This document shows positions 24,341-32,575 of a stretch of 64,000 nt of DNA, one piece after another. Each line of letters opens with the position of its first letter. Positions within the stretch are counted from its first letter, which is position 1. The DNA is from Pseudomonas paraglycinae (GTDB taxonomy: Bacteria; Pseudomonadota; Gammaproteobacteria; Pseudomonadales; Pseudomonadaceae): positions 186,001 through 250,000 of the forward strand of contig NZ_BQHR01000009.1 of assembly GCF_021601625.1 (NCBI RefSeq), read 5' to 3'. Both the position numbers and the translations under genes were made by a program. The notes below the pieces were generated by a model, which made no database searches, was not told where the DNA came from, and saw nothing but the letters and a program-made list of their open reading frames with translations.

Positions 24341-25519
24341 TTAGATACTGGCCAACGCCTGCGCCAGATCCGCACGCAGGTCTTCGATGTCCTCGACACC
24401 CACCGACAGACGCACCAGGCTGTCACCGATGCCGAGCTTGGCACGGGTTTCCGCCGGGATGGTCGCGTGAGTCATGATCGCAGGGTGCTCGATCAGACTT
24501 TCCACACCGCCGAGGCTTTCGGCCAGAGCGAAGATCTGCACGTTCTCCAGGAAGCGCCGAGCGCCCGCCAGATCACTGTTCAGATCCAAGGAAATCATCC
24601 CGCCGAAACCACGCATCTGACGCTTGGCCAGTTCGTGCTGCGGGTGGGATTCCAGACCCGGGTAGTAGACGCGTTTGACCTGCGGCTGCTGCTCCAGCCA
24701 GCGCGCCAGCTCCAGTGCGTTGCTGCAATGACGCTCCATACGCAGCGCCAGCGTCTTCACGCCGCGCAGGGTGAGGAACGCGTCGAACGGGCCGGAGATG
24801 GCGCCGACAGCGTTCTGCAGGAAACCCAGACGCTCGGCCAGCGCAGGATTGTCACCGACCACCGCGATCCCGCCGATCACGTCGGAGTGACCGTTCAGGT
24901 ATTTGGTGGTCGAGTGCAGCACGATGTCGAAACCCAGTTCCAGCGGCCGCTGGATCCACGGGCTGGCGAAGGTGTTGTCGGCCACGCAGATGATTCCGCG
25001 GGCCTTGCAGATGCGCGCGATGGCGGTGAGGTCGGATAGGCTCAGCAACGGGTTGGTCGGCGTTTCCACCATGACCATACGTGTGTCGTCCTGCAACGAT
25101 GCTTCGAACGCCGACAGGTCGGCCAGATCGACGTAGCTGAACCGATGCCCGGCACTGCGCTGGCGCACCTTGTCGAACAGGCGGAACGTGCCGCCGTACA
25201 GGTCATTGCCGGAGACGATGTGTGACCCGGCGTCGATCAGCTCGAGCACGGTGGAAATGGTTGCCAGCCCGGACGCGAAGGCGAACGCCTGGGTGCCGCC
25301 CTCCAGATCCGCCACGCAACGCTCCAGGGCAAATCGCGTCGGGTTGTGCGAGCGGCCGTAGTCAAACCCCTTGTGCACGCCGGGGCTGTCTTGCAGGTAG
25401 GTGGAGTTGGCGTAGATCGGCGGCATCAGCGCACCGGTGGTCGGGTCCGGCGTTTGCCCGGCGTGGATCACGCGGGTGGCGAAGCCCTGTTGACGGGCGT
25501 TCTTGTCGTGCTGGCTCAT
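24341..25519 (-). CDS. Cystathionine gamma-lyase / Cys-Met metabolism PLP enzyme
   Basis: A 392-residue fold-type I PLP enzyme. FDYGRSHNPTRFALE (about residues 52-66) and FASGLATISTVL bind the cofactor, and the PLP Lys is in LHSTTKYLNGHSDV (about 205). It starts inside the end of the cystathionine beta-synthase gene with a 4-base overlap, so both are co-translated. Together they convert homocysteine plus serine to cysteine (reverse transsulfuration). Gamma-synthase activity cannot be excluded from sequence, but the gene partner favours lyase. Confidence 0.88.
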   Translation of the reverse strand: MSQHDKNARQQGFATRVIHAGQTPDPTTGALMPPIYANSTYLQDSPGVHKGFDYGRSHNPTRFALERCVADLEGGTQAFAFASGLATISTVLELIDAGSHIVSGNDLYGGTFRLFDKVRQRSAGHRFSYVDLADLSAFEASLQDDTRMVMVETPTNPLLSLSDLTAIARICKARGIICVADNTFASPWIQRPLELGFDIVLHSTTKYLNGHSDVIGGIAVVGDNPALAERLGFLQNAVGAISGPFDAFLTLRGVKTLALRMERHCSNALELARWLEQQPQVKRVYYPGLESHPQHELAKRQMRGFGGMISLDLNSDLAGARRFLENVQIFALAESLGGVESLIEHPAIMTHATIPAETRAKLGIGDSLVRLSVGVEDIEDLRADLAQALASI

Positions 25520-26892
25520 GCCAGGGATCTCCGTAATTGATTGAGCATGTCGACGCGGGTGATCAGGCCGTGGAAGCCTGACGCGTCGGCGATGATGGCC
25601 ACCAGGCCGCTGCTGAGCACGGCTTCCAGTTCAGCCAGCGTGGCGCCGGGGGCGAGGGTTTGCAACTTGTCGGTCATCGCGCTGGCGACGGGTTTGCTGA
25701 AGAGCGAGGCGTCTTCGTGTACCCGCACCAGAATGTCCGACTCGTCGATCACGCCGACCAGTTGCTTGCCATCCACCAGCACCGGCAGTTGCGAAACATC
25801 TGCCAGGCGCATGCGCTGGAAGGCGGTCATCAGCGTATCGTCCGGTCCGACGCTGACGACTTTGCCGTCTTCGAAACGTCGGGCAATCAGGTCGCGCAGG
25901 TCGCCGTAGCGTTTGCGCTGCAGCAGGCCCTGATCGGTCATCCACTGGTCGTTGTAGACCTTCGACAGGTAACGGGTGCCGGTGTCGCAGACGAAGCTGA
26001 CCACGCGTTTCGGCTCGGTCTGTTCGCGGCAATAACGCAGCGCGGCGGCCAGCAGGGTGCCGGTGGACGAGCCACCCAGAATGCCTTCGGCTTTCAGCAA
26101 CTGACGGGCGTGATCGAAGCTCTCTTCGTCGCTGATCGAGTAGGCGCTGCGCACGCTCGACAGGTCGGTGATCGACGGAATGAAGTCTTCGCCGATGCCT
26201 TCCACCGCCCAGGATCCGGCGGTGCCCAAGTGCTTGCTGCGGCTGTATTCAGCCATCACCGAACCGACCGGGTCGGCCAGGACCATTTCAAGGTCCGGTT
26301 GCACGCGTTTGAAGAAACGGGTCAGGCCGGTCAGCGTGCCGGCCGAGCCGACGCCGACCACGATCGCGTCCAGGTCATGCTCGGTCTGGGCCCAGATTTC
26401 CGGCCCGGTGCTGCACTCGTGGGCCAGCGGGTTGGCCGGGTTGTTGAACTGGTCGGCGAAGAACGCGCCGGGAATGTCCTTGGCCAGACGCGCGGCGACA
26501 TCCTGGTAGTACTCGGGATGACCCTTGCCGACATCGGAGCGGGTGATGTGCACTTCGGCGCCCATGGCCTTGAGGTGCAGGACTTTTTCGGTGGACATTT
26601 TGTCCGGCACCACCAGCACGACGCGGTAGCCCTTGGCGCGGCCGACCAGGGCCAGGCCCAGACCGGTGTTGCCGGCGGTGGCCTCGACGATCGTACCGCC
26701 CGGTTGCAGTCGACCATCGCGTTCAGCGGCGTCGATCATGGCCAGACCGATGCGGTCCTTGATCGAACCGCCGGGGTTCTGTGATTCGAGTTTGAGAAAC
26801 AGGGTGCAGGGACCGGTATCGAAGCGGGTGACTTGTACCAGCGGCGTATTGCCGATCAGCCCAAGTACGGCAGGGCGTGAATCCTTTGACAT
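25516..26892 (-). CDS. Cystathionine beta-synthase with CBS-domain pair
   Basis: A 458-residue fold-type II PLP enzyme. The PLP Lys lies in NPGGSIKDRIGLAM (about residues 36-49), the substrate loop in EATAGNTGLGLAL, and the phosphate-binding loop in GVGSAGTLTGL. Two C-terminal CBS motifs (about 335-458) form a regulatory Bateman module; there is no haem domain. AGAGGTGAAGAG precedes ATG 26892. It is the first gene of the two-gene operon making cystathionine for the downstream lyase. Confidence 0.9.
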   Translation of the reverse strand: MSKDSRPAVLGLIGNTPLVQVTRFDTGPCTLFLKLESQNPGGSIKDRIGLAMIDAAERDGRLQPGGTIVEATAGNTGLGLALVGRAKGYRVVLVVPDKMSTEKVLHLKAMGAEVHITRSDVGKGHPEYYQDVAARLAKDIPGAFFADQFNNPANPLAHECSTGPEIWAQTEHDLDAIVVGVGSAGTLTGLTRFFKRVQPDLEMVLADPVGSVMAEYSRSKHLGTAGSWAVEGIGEDFIPSITDLSSVRSAYSISDEESFDHARQLLKAEGILGGSSTGTLLAAALRYCREQTEPKRVVSFVCDTGTRYLSKVYNDQWMTDQGLLQRKRYGDLRDLIARRFEDGKVVSVGPDDTLMTAFQRMRLADVSQLPVLVDGKQLVGVIDESDILVRVHEDASLFSKPVASAMTDKLQTLAPGATLAELEAVLSSGLVAIIADASGFHGLITRVDMLNQLRRSLA

Positions 26893-27151
26893 CTCTTCAC
26901 CTCTTTGTGGTGTTGATCGCGTTCCATTCGCGGGGAAAAAGCTCGCGTGCAACATAGGCTCTGACCTGAGCTGTCGCAACCTTTAAACGGCCGGAAATAA
27001 AGCCATTTCGATCTAACGATAGAACGAAATCGGAGAGGGGAAGGAAGTGATTTGCAGGGGTTTATACGCAGGCGTCATCGAGTATTGAAAGGGCGCCTTC
27101 GGCGTCACGAAGCGCTTGATCCGGCAGTGAAAATCCTGCAGCGAAAACCGC

Positions 27152-28087
27152 TCAGTGGTTGCTCATCAGACCGTGCAGCACACCCAGCCGCAAGCCGGGT
27201 TCGGACGGCACCATTTGCGAGATCCCGAACACTTTGAACGCTGCCAGCATGACCACCAGGCCGCCGGGCAGAATGCTCTGGCGGTGGGGTTGCAGGCCGG
27301 CCAGTTTCAGCTGTTGAACATTGCTGACTTCCAGCAGGCGCAACGACAACCGCAACAGGCCGCCGTAGGTGATGCCGCTCTCGCCATGATCGTTCAGGCG
27401 ATTGGCCTTGAGCACTTTGGCGAGCATCCGTGCGGTGCCCGAAGAGCCGATCGTCTGCTGCCAGCCCTGAGCGCGATAACGGCGGGCGACTTTTTCGAAT
27501 TGCAGAATGGCCACCCGTTCGGCCTCTTGTAGCGCACCCGCGGAAATCTCGCCGTTGCGAAAGTAACGCGTGCTCAAGGTGCCGCTGCCGAGGGCGATGC
27601 TTTCGGTCAGCAGCGGTTGCGAACCCTGGCCCAGAATCAGCTCGGTGGAACCGCCGCCAATGTCGACCACCAGACGCATGTCATCGGCGACCGGCAGAGT
27701 GTGGGCCACACCGGCGTACACCAGACGCGCTTCTTCATGGCCGGAAATCACATCGATGCGAAACCCCAGATGCCGTTCCGCGCTGGCCAGAAACAGCTGC
27801 GCATTGTCCGCCTCGCGCACCGCGCTGGTGGCCACCGCACGCACACGACCGGGCTCGAAACCGCGTAGCTTCTTGCCGAACCGCGCCAGCGCCTGCCAGC
27901 CGCGATCCAGCGCCATTTCATCCAGTGCCCGACCGTCGAAGCCTTCGGCCAGTCGTACCGGCTCGCGCAAGGTCTTGACCTCCTGAATCATGAAGCCCTT
28001 TCTGCTGCGCACCGACTGGCCGATCATCATGCGAAAGGCATTGGAACCGAGGTCGATGGCGGCAAACAGCGAGGTGTCTTCTTTCAT
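27152..28087 (-). CDS. Ppx/GppA-family phosphatase, short form
   Basis: Sugar-kinase/HSP70 fold motifs are clear: FAAIDLGSNAFRMMIGQ (about residues 8-24) and VVDIGGGSTELILG (about 140-153). These enzymes hydrolyse polyphosphate or pppGpp. At 311 residues it lacks the C-terminal HD-like half of classical Pseudomonas Ppx (about 500 residues), so it resembles the short Ppx2-like forms. A Pho-box-like sequence in the matching orientation lies about 65 bases upstream, suggesting control by phosphate starvation. Confidence 0.85.
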   Translation of the reverse strand: MKEDTSLFAAIDLGSNAFRMMIGQSVRSRKGFMIQEVKTLREPVRLAEGFDGRALDEMALDRGWQALARFGKKLRGFEPGRVRAVATSAVREADNAQLFLASAERHLGFRIDVISGHEEARLVYAGVAHTLPVADDMRLVVDIGGGSTELILGQGSQPLLTESIALGSGTLSTRYFRNGEISAGALQEAERVAILQFEKVARRYRAQGWQQTIGSSGTARMLAKVLKANRLNDHGESGITYGGLLRLSLRLLEVSNVQQLKLAGLQPHRQSILPGGLVVMLAAFKVFGISQMVPSEPGLRLGVLHGLMSNH

Positions 28088-28151
28088 GGGGATCCTTGCA
28101 AATCATCCGTCGGGAGGCGCGGGACGGTTTGCGAGGATTCTGCCGCGGGTT

Positions 28152-28170
28152 CGATGACAACCTGATGACG
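28152..28170 (-). promoter_or_regulatory. Candidate Pho box for the ppx-type gene
   Basis: On the minus strand CGTCATCAGGTTGTCATC resembles the PhoB direct repeat (CTGTCAT, 4 bases, CTGTCAT) with a few mismatches. A possible -10 (AGAATC) follows after about 12 bases, pointing at the phosphatase gene. Confidence 0.5.
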
Positions 28171-28198
28171 CGGGCGGGGCGGTTCAGTGAATTCATCG

Positions 28199-28216
28199 CT
28201 GTCATGACACTGTCAT
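28199..28216 (+). promoter_or_regulatory. Perfect Pho box on the plus strand
   Basis: CTGTCAT-GACA-CTGTCAT: two exact 7-base PhoB half-sites with 4-base spacing. A -10-like CATACT lies 11 bases downstream (28228-28233), so transcription should start near 28240 on the plus strand. Confidence 0.7.
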
Positions 28217-28239
28217 TATCGGCTGCCCATACTTGCCCC

Positions 28240-28292
28240 CAATACATCGCGTGCTTTTCATGATTCGGCTGCCTTCCGGGCAGCTTTTTTTT
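28240..28292 (+). ncRNA. Possible short Pho-controlled RNA
   Basis: Between the predicted start (about 28240) and the terminator at 28268-28292 there is room only for a transcript of about 50 bases with no reading frame. It may be a small RNA or an attenuated leader of the ParD-like/MetAP genes downstream. The evidence is promoter and terminator only. Confidence 0.25.
28268..28292 (+). terminator. Rho-independent terminator
   Basis: GCTGCC pairs with GGCAGC around TTCCG, followed by eight T residues. No plus-strand gene ends just before it. Confidence 0.7.
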
Positions 28293-28381
28293 GCCCGCGA
28301 TTTACCGGGCACGCAAATTTGCAATCCCGGGCGATGCACGATTAATATACGATCCATATACACTTCGTATCGGATATTGCC

Positions 28382-28642
28382 ATGGGCATCGTAAAGATTT
28401 CAGAGGACATGCACGAGAATCTGCGCATCTCCAGCAACGCACTCAGCCGCTCGATCAACGCGCAGGCCGAACACTGGATGCGCATCGGCATGCTCGCCGA
28501 GCTGTATCCCGATCTTGATCACCACGCTATTTGCCGGTTGCTGATTCGCGCCGAACAGTCGGGTGGTCTGGATCTGCAGCAGGTCTGCGCACTGGCGGAT
28601 GCCGCGCAGAACGCCTCGGTCAAAGAGGCGGCCAAGGCATGA
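28382..28642 (+). CDS. ParD-like antitoxin-family protein
   Basis: An 86-residue protein of the ParD-like family: MGIVKISEDMHENLRISS, then RSINAQAEHWMRIGMLAEL, a ribbon-helix-helix-like region. Classical ParD is an antitoxin and autorepressor, but no ParE toxin is present. Its stop overlaps the ATG of a methionine aminopeptidase gene (ATGA), so the two are translationally coupled. The pairing suggests the protein regulates the operon or the peptidase. Confidence 0.8.
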   Translation: MGIVKISEDMHENLRISSNALSRSINAQAEHWMRIGMLAELYPDLDHHAICRLLIRAEQSGGLDLQQVCALADAAQNASVKEAAKA

Positions 28643-29430
28643 GAAACCCGATCAAGATCAACACCCAGGCCGAAATCGCCCAATCCCGCGAGGCCGGCAG
28701 ACTGGCCGCCGAGGTGCTGGCGATGCTGGTGCCGCACGTCAAGGCTGGCGTGACAACCGATCAACTCGACCAGTTGTGCAACGACTACATCGTCAATGTG
28801 CAGAAGGCGATACCGGCCAACGTCGGTTACCACGGCTTCCCGAAAACCGTCTGCGCGTCAGTCAACGAAGTGGTCTGCCACGGCATTCCTTCGAAGCGTG
28901 TGCTGAAGGACGGCGACATCGTCAACCTCGACATCGCGGTGATCAAGGACGGCTGGTTCGGCGACACCAGCCGCATGTACGTGGTCGGCGAGCCGACGCC
29001 CGAGGCGCGGCACCTGATCAAGACCACTTACGACGCGATGTGCGCCGGTATCCGCGTCGTTCGGCCGGGCGCCACGTTGGGTGACATCGGGCATGCGATC
29101 CAGACGTTGGCGGAGAAGGAAGGGTTCAGCGTGGTGCGCGAGTACTGCGGGCACGGGATCGGCAAGGTCTATCACGATGAACCGCAGGTGCTGCATTACG
29201 GTTATCCGGAGCAGGGCTTGAAGCTGAAGGCGGGGATGATTTTCACCATCGAGCCGATGCTCAATGCCGGCAAGCGGCATGTGAAAAGTCTGGCGGATGG
29301 CTGGACGGTGGTGACCAAGGATCAATCGTTGTCGGCGCAGTGGGAGCACATGATTGCGGTGACGGAAGACGGATTCGAAGTGTTGACCGCGTGGCCTGAC
29401 GAAATTGAAGGTTTTGCGGCTATCAAGTGA
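28639..29430 (+). CDS. map: Type I methionine aminopeptidase
   Basis: A 263-residue MetAP that removes the initiator Met from nascent proteins. All five metal ligands are visible: Asp in NLDIAV, Asp in GDTSRM, His in YCGHGIG, Glu in FTIEPM and Glu in EHMIAVTEDGFE; the substrate His lies in VVCHGIP. The start is ATG 28639, overlapping the ParD-like stop. It is probably an accessory isoform, since the housekeeping map gene of Pseudomonas normally lies beside rpsB. Confidence 0.92.
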   Translation: MRNPIKINTQAEIAQSREAGRLAAEVLAMLVPHVKAGVTTDQLDQLCNDYIVNVQKAIPANVGYHGFPKTVCASVNEVVCHGIPSKRVLKDGDIVNLDIAVIKDGWFGDTSRMYVVGEPTPEARHLIKTTYDAMCAGIRVVRPGATLGDIGHAIQTLAEKEGFSVVREYCGHGIGKVYHDEPQVLHYGYPEQGLKLKAGMIFTIEPMLNAGKRHVKSLADGWTVVTKDQSLSAQWEHMIAVTEDGFEVLTAWPDEIEGFAAIK

Positions 29431-29448
29431 GACCGAGTCGTCTGCTGG

Positions 29449-29624
29449 CCCTCACCCCAGCCCTCTCCCGGAGGGAGAGGGAGCCTACCGAGTTGTCTGG
29501 CGCACTACATCGACCTGAAAGACCGTGTTGATTGTGGATTCAAAGCAGCTCCTTCAGGTCGGCATATCTCTTCAATATCCCCCAATCGGCTCCCTCTCCC
29601 TCCGGGAGAGGGCTGGGGTGAGGG
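29449..29624. repeat. 176-bp MITE-like element, copy 1
   Basis: Ends are inverted copies of CCCTCACCCCAGCCCTCTCC; each end also contains a small GGGAGAGG hairpin. The internal part (ATCGACCTGAAAGACCG, GATTCAAAGCAG) matches the copy at 45557-45732, which is also 176 bases long. No ORF is inside, so it is a non-autonomous mobile element. Confidence 0.8.
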
Positions 29625-29642
29625 CGGGCAGGCGACTCGGTG

Positions 29643-30797
29643 TTAATGAGCCCCCGCCGCTTTGTTCAAATCGCTCTCAGCCCACTCGGTATAGACGCAA
29701 GCATCCGCCGTCGCCCAACGCACCCGAACCGGATCTCCAGCCTTCAGCGGCATCCCCGCCGCCGACAATGCTTTCACGGTCATGGACGTGCCACCCGAAG
29801 TCACCACACTGCAAGTCTGACTCTCACCCAGAAACAACACCTCGACCACCTTCGCCGAAACCTCGTTCCAGCCGGCTCCCAATGGCTCACTCGCCGCCTG
29901 CTGCACACTCAACGCCAACGCCTTCTCCGGACGCACCATCAGCAAAACATCCTGCCCGGTCTGCAATCCAGCGGTCAGGCGAATCGACAGCGCCTGCCCC
30001 TCAAAATTCGCCGCCGCATTACCCTGCGCCTTGAGCTTGAGAAAGTTCGAGTTACCCAGAAACGACGCCACAAACGCATTTGGCGGATTCTGATAAAGGT
30101 CATAACCGCTGCCGAGCCCGACAATCTTGCCGTGACTGAAAATCGCGATGCGCTGGGACAGGCGCATGGCTTCTTCCTGGTCGTGAGTCACGTAGACGAT
30201 GGTGATGCCGAGGCGGCGGTGCAGCTGGCGCAATTCATCCTGCAAGTCTTCACGCAGTTTCTTGTCCAGCGCACCGAGCGGTTCGTCCATCAGCAGAATG
30301 CGCGGTTCGTAAACCAGCGCCCGGGCGATGGCGACTCGTTGCTGCTGGCCGCCAGACAGTTGCGAAGGGCGGCGATGGGCAAATTGTTCGAGCTGCACCA
30401 GTTTCAGCATCGCATCGACGCGTTTGTCACGCTCGGCTGCAGCGAGTTTGCGGATCGCCAGCGGGAACGCGATGTTGTCGCGTACCGACAGATGCGGGAA
30501 CAGCGAATAACGCTGGAACACCATGCCGATGTCGCGCTTGTGCGGCGGCACGTTCACCAGCGACTGGCCGTTGACCAGGATCTCGCCGCTGCTCGGGGTT
30601 TCGAAGCCGGCGAGCATCGACAACGTGGTGCTTTTGCCCGAGCCGCTGGAGCCGAGGAAAGTCAGGAATTCGCCGTCCTTGATGTCCAGCGAGATATTGT
30701 CCACGGCCGCAAAATCGCCGTAGTGCTTGTTCAGGTTGCGCAGGCTGACCAGGAGTTTGTCGCTCTGCTGGGATGCGTCTTTGATCACGGCACTCAT
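29643..30797 (-). CDS. ABC transporter ATPase (PotA-like)
   Basis: A 384-residue ATPase: Walker A GSSGSGKST (about residues 50-58), Q-loop VFQRYSLFPHL, signature LSGGQQQR, Walker B ILLMDEPLGALD, and a C-terminal TOBE domain. Start ATG 30797 (MSAVIKDASQQ). It is the last gene of a four-gene minus-strand operon (binding protein, two permeases, ATPase) of the spermidine/putrescine/opine class. The operator at 33693 links it to the GntR regulon. Confidence 0.92.
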   Translation of the reverse strand: MSAVIKDASQQSDKLLVSLRNLNKHYGDFAAVDNISLDIKDGEFLTFLGSSGSGKSTTLSMLAGFETPSSGEILVNGQSLVNVPPHKRDIGMVFQRYSLFPHLSVRDNIAFPLAIRKLAAAERDKRVDAMLKLVQLEQFAHRRPSQLSGGQQQRVAIARALVYEPRILLMDEPLGALDKKLREDLQDELRQLHRRLGITIVYVTHDQEEAMRLSQRIAIFSHGKIVGLGSGYDLYQNPPNAFVASFLGNSNFLKLKAQGNAAANFEGQALSIRLTAGLQTGQDVLLMVRPEKALALSVQQAASEPLGAGWNEVSAKVVEVLFLGESQTCSVVTSGGTSMTVKALSAAGMPLKAGDPVRVRWATADACVYTEWAESDLNKAAGAH

Positions 30798-30814
30798 GTC
30801 GTACTCCTGGGCGC

Positions 30815-31624
30815 TCAGGCGCTGATTTCGTTGCGCCGGCGCAGGGCGGCGGCGATCACCATGACCAATACCGACAGGCCGATCAGCAGCGTCGAGGCGA
30901 CGGCGATCACGGGCGTCAGGTCCTGGCGCAGGGTGGTCCACATTTTCACGGGAAGGGTTTGCAGGGTCGGGCTGGCCATCATCACGCTGAGCACCACTTC
31001 GTCCCATGAAACCAGGAAGGCGAAGAGGGCGCCGGCCACCATGCCCGGACGGATCGCCGGGAAGGTCACCTTGAACACCGCTTGCAGGCGTGACGCACCG
31101 CAGATCACCGCCGCATCTTCAATCGACTGATCGAACAGCTTCAGCGAATTGATGATCGAGATGATGGTGAACGGCAACGCGACGATCACATGGCTGACGA
31201 CGAAGGCGAACATCGTCCCGGTGTAGCCGAGCTTGAGGAACAGCGCGTACACCGCCACCGCGATGATCACCAGCGGCACGATCATCGGCAAGGTGAACAG
31301 ACCGTAGAGCATTTCCCGGCCGGGGAAGCGTCCGCGCACCAGCGCAAAGGCCGTCGGCAAACCGAGGACGACGGCGCAGATCGTGGTCAGCACCGCGACC
31401 TTGAGGCTGGCCAGCGCTGCGCTCATCCAGTCGGCGTTGGAGAAGAACTGCACGTACCATTTCAGCGTCCAGCCCGGTGGCGGGAACACCAGCCACTGGG
31501 ACGAACCGAACGACAGCAGGACGATGAACACGATCGGCAACAGCAGGAACAGGCCGATCAGCCCGGTGGTGAAATACAGGCCGAAGCGCATCCGGCGACT
31601 CATGGCATTGGGCGTCAGGAGCAT
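30815..31624 (-). CDS. ABC transporter permease (PotC-like)
   Basis: A 269-residue inner-membrane protein with six hydrophobic segments. The EAA-type coupling motif lies in DAAVICGASRLQAVFKVTFP (about residues 170-190). GAGG precedes ATG 31624. It pairs with the permease at 31631 and the ATPase at 29643. Confidence 0.9.
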   Translation of the reverse strand: MLLTPNAMSRRMRFGLYFTTGLIGLFLLLPIVFIVLLSFGSSQWLVFPPPGWTLKWYVQFFSNADWMSAALASLKVAVLTTICAVVLGLPTAFALVRGRFPGREMLYGLFTLPMIVPLVIIAVAVYALFLKLGYTGTMFAFVVSHVIVALPFTIISIINSLKLFDQSIEDAAVICGASRLQAVFKVTFPAIRPGMVAGALFAFLVSWDEVVLSVMMASPTLQTLPVKMWTTLRQDLTPVIAVASTLLIGLSVLVMVIAAALRRRNEISA

Positions 31625-31630
31625 GTCGGC

Positions 31631-32575
31631 TTACCTCGCGTTACTGGCGCCAACCGGGGATTCCGGTTGCAGCTTCAGGTAGACGTAGAACAGCACCAGG
31701 GTGATGACGATCAGCAACGCGGCGCCGGCGCTGGCCAGGCCCCAATTGAGGAACGACTGCACCTGCTGAATGATGAATTCCGGCAGCATCATGTTCTGCG
31801 CCCCGCCCAGCAGCGCCGGGGTGACGTAGTAACCGAGCGACATCACGAACACCATCAATCCGCCGGACGCCAGACCCGGCCGGCACAGCGGCAGGAACAC
31901 CCGGAAGAAGTTGGTCCAGGGACTCGCGCCGCAGATCGAACCGGCCTGCAGGATCATCGGGTCGATGGCCTGCATGGTCGCCTGCAACGGCAGCACGATG
32001 AACGGGATCATGATGTAGCTCATGCCGATCACCACGCCGGTCAGGTTGTGCACCATTTCCAGCGGCTGATCGATGATGCCCATGGCCATCAGGGCTTTAT
32101 TGATGACGCCCGACGCCTGCAACAGCACCAGCCACGAATAGGTGCGGGCGAGGAGGCTGGTCCACATCGACAGCAGCACGATGTTGAGGATCCAGCGGCC
32201 CCAGCCCCGTGGCACCAGGGTGATTGCCCAGGCCAGCGGAAAGCCCAGCAGCAGGCTGAAAATCGTCACCAGTCCCGCCACCGAAAAGGTATTGAACAGC
32301 ACCCGCGCATACGCCGAGTTGGCGAACAGTTGCTCATAGTTGCCAAGGCCCGGCACCGGTTCGAGCACGCCGCGCAGCAACAAGCCAATCAGCGGTGCGA
32401 GAAAGAACAGACCGAGAAACAACAGCGCCGGCGCGAGATTGCCGGCGCCGCGCCAGCGTTGCTTGAGGGACGGGGCTTGCGCCATTGCACTCGCCTTGCC
32501 TGAAGCCGGGCCGGCAGCGCTTGCGGCGCTCCCGGTGGCAGTGGAGGGACGGGATGCGGTGGCCGCCATTTTCAT
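31631..32575 (-). CDS. ABC transporter permease (PotB-like)
   Basis: A 314-residue permease with a 30-40 residue Ala/Ser/Gly-rich N-terminal extension before the first membrane segment (LAPALLFLGLFFLAPLIGLL). The coupling motif is AGSICGASPWTNFFRVFLP. Its ATG (32573-32575) overlaps the stop of the binding protein gene (ATGA), hence translational coupling. Confidence 0.9.
   Translation of the reverse strand: MKMAATASRPSTATGSAASAAGPASGKASAMAQAPSLKQRWRGAGNLAPALLFLGLFFLAPLIGLLLRGVLEPVPGLGNYEQLFANSAYARVLFNTFSVAGLVTIFSLLLGFPLAWAITLVPRGWGRWILNIVLLSMWTSLLARTYSWLVLLQASGVINKALMAMGIIDQPLEMVHNLTGVVIGMSYIMIPFIVLPLQATMQAIDPMILQAGSICGASPWTNFFRVFLPLCRPGLASGGLMVFVMSLGYYVTPALLGGAQNMMLPEFIIQQVQSFLNWGLASAGAALLIVITLVLFYVYLKLQPESPVGASNAR

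Noticed and set aside
28382-28642. Classical ParDE toxin/antitoxin locus
   Set aside because: The gene downstream is a complete methionine aminopeptidase, not a ParE/RelE toxin.
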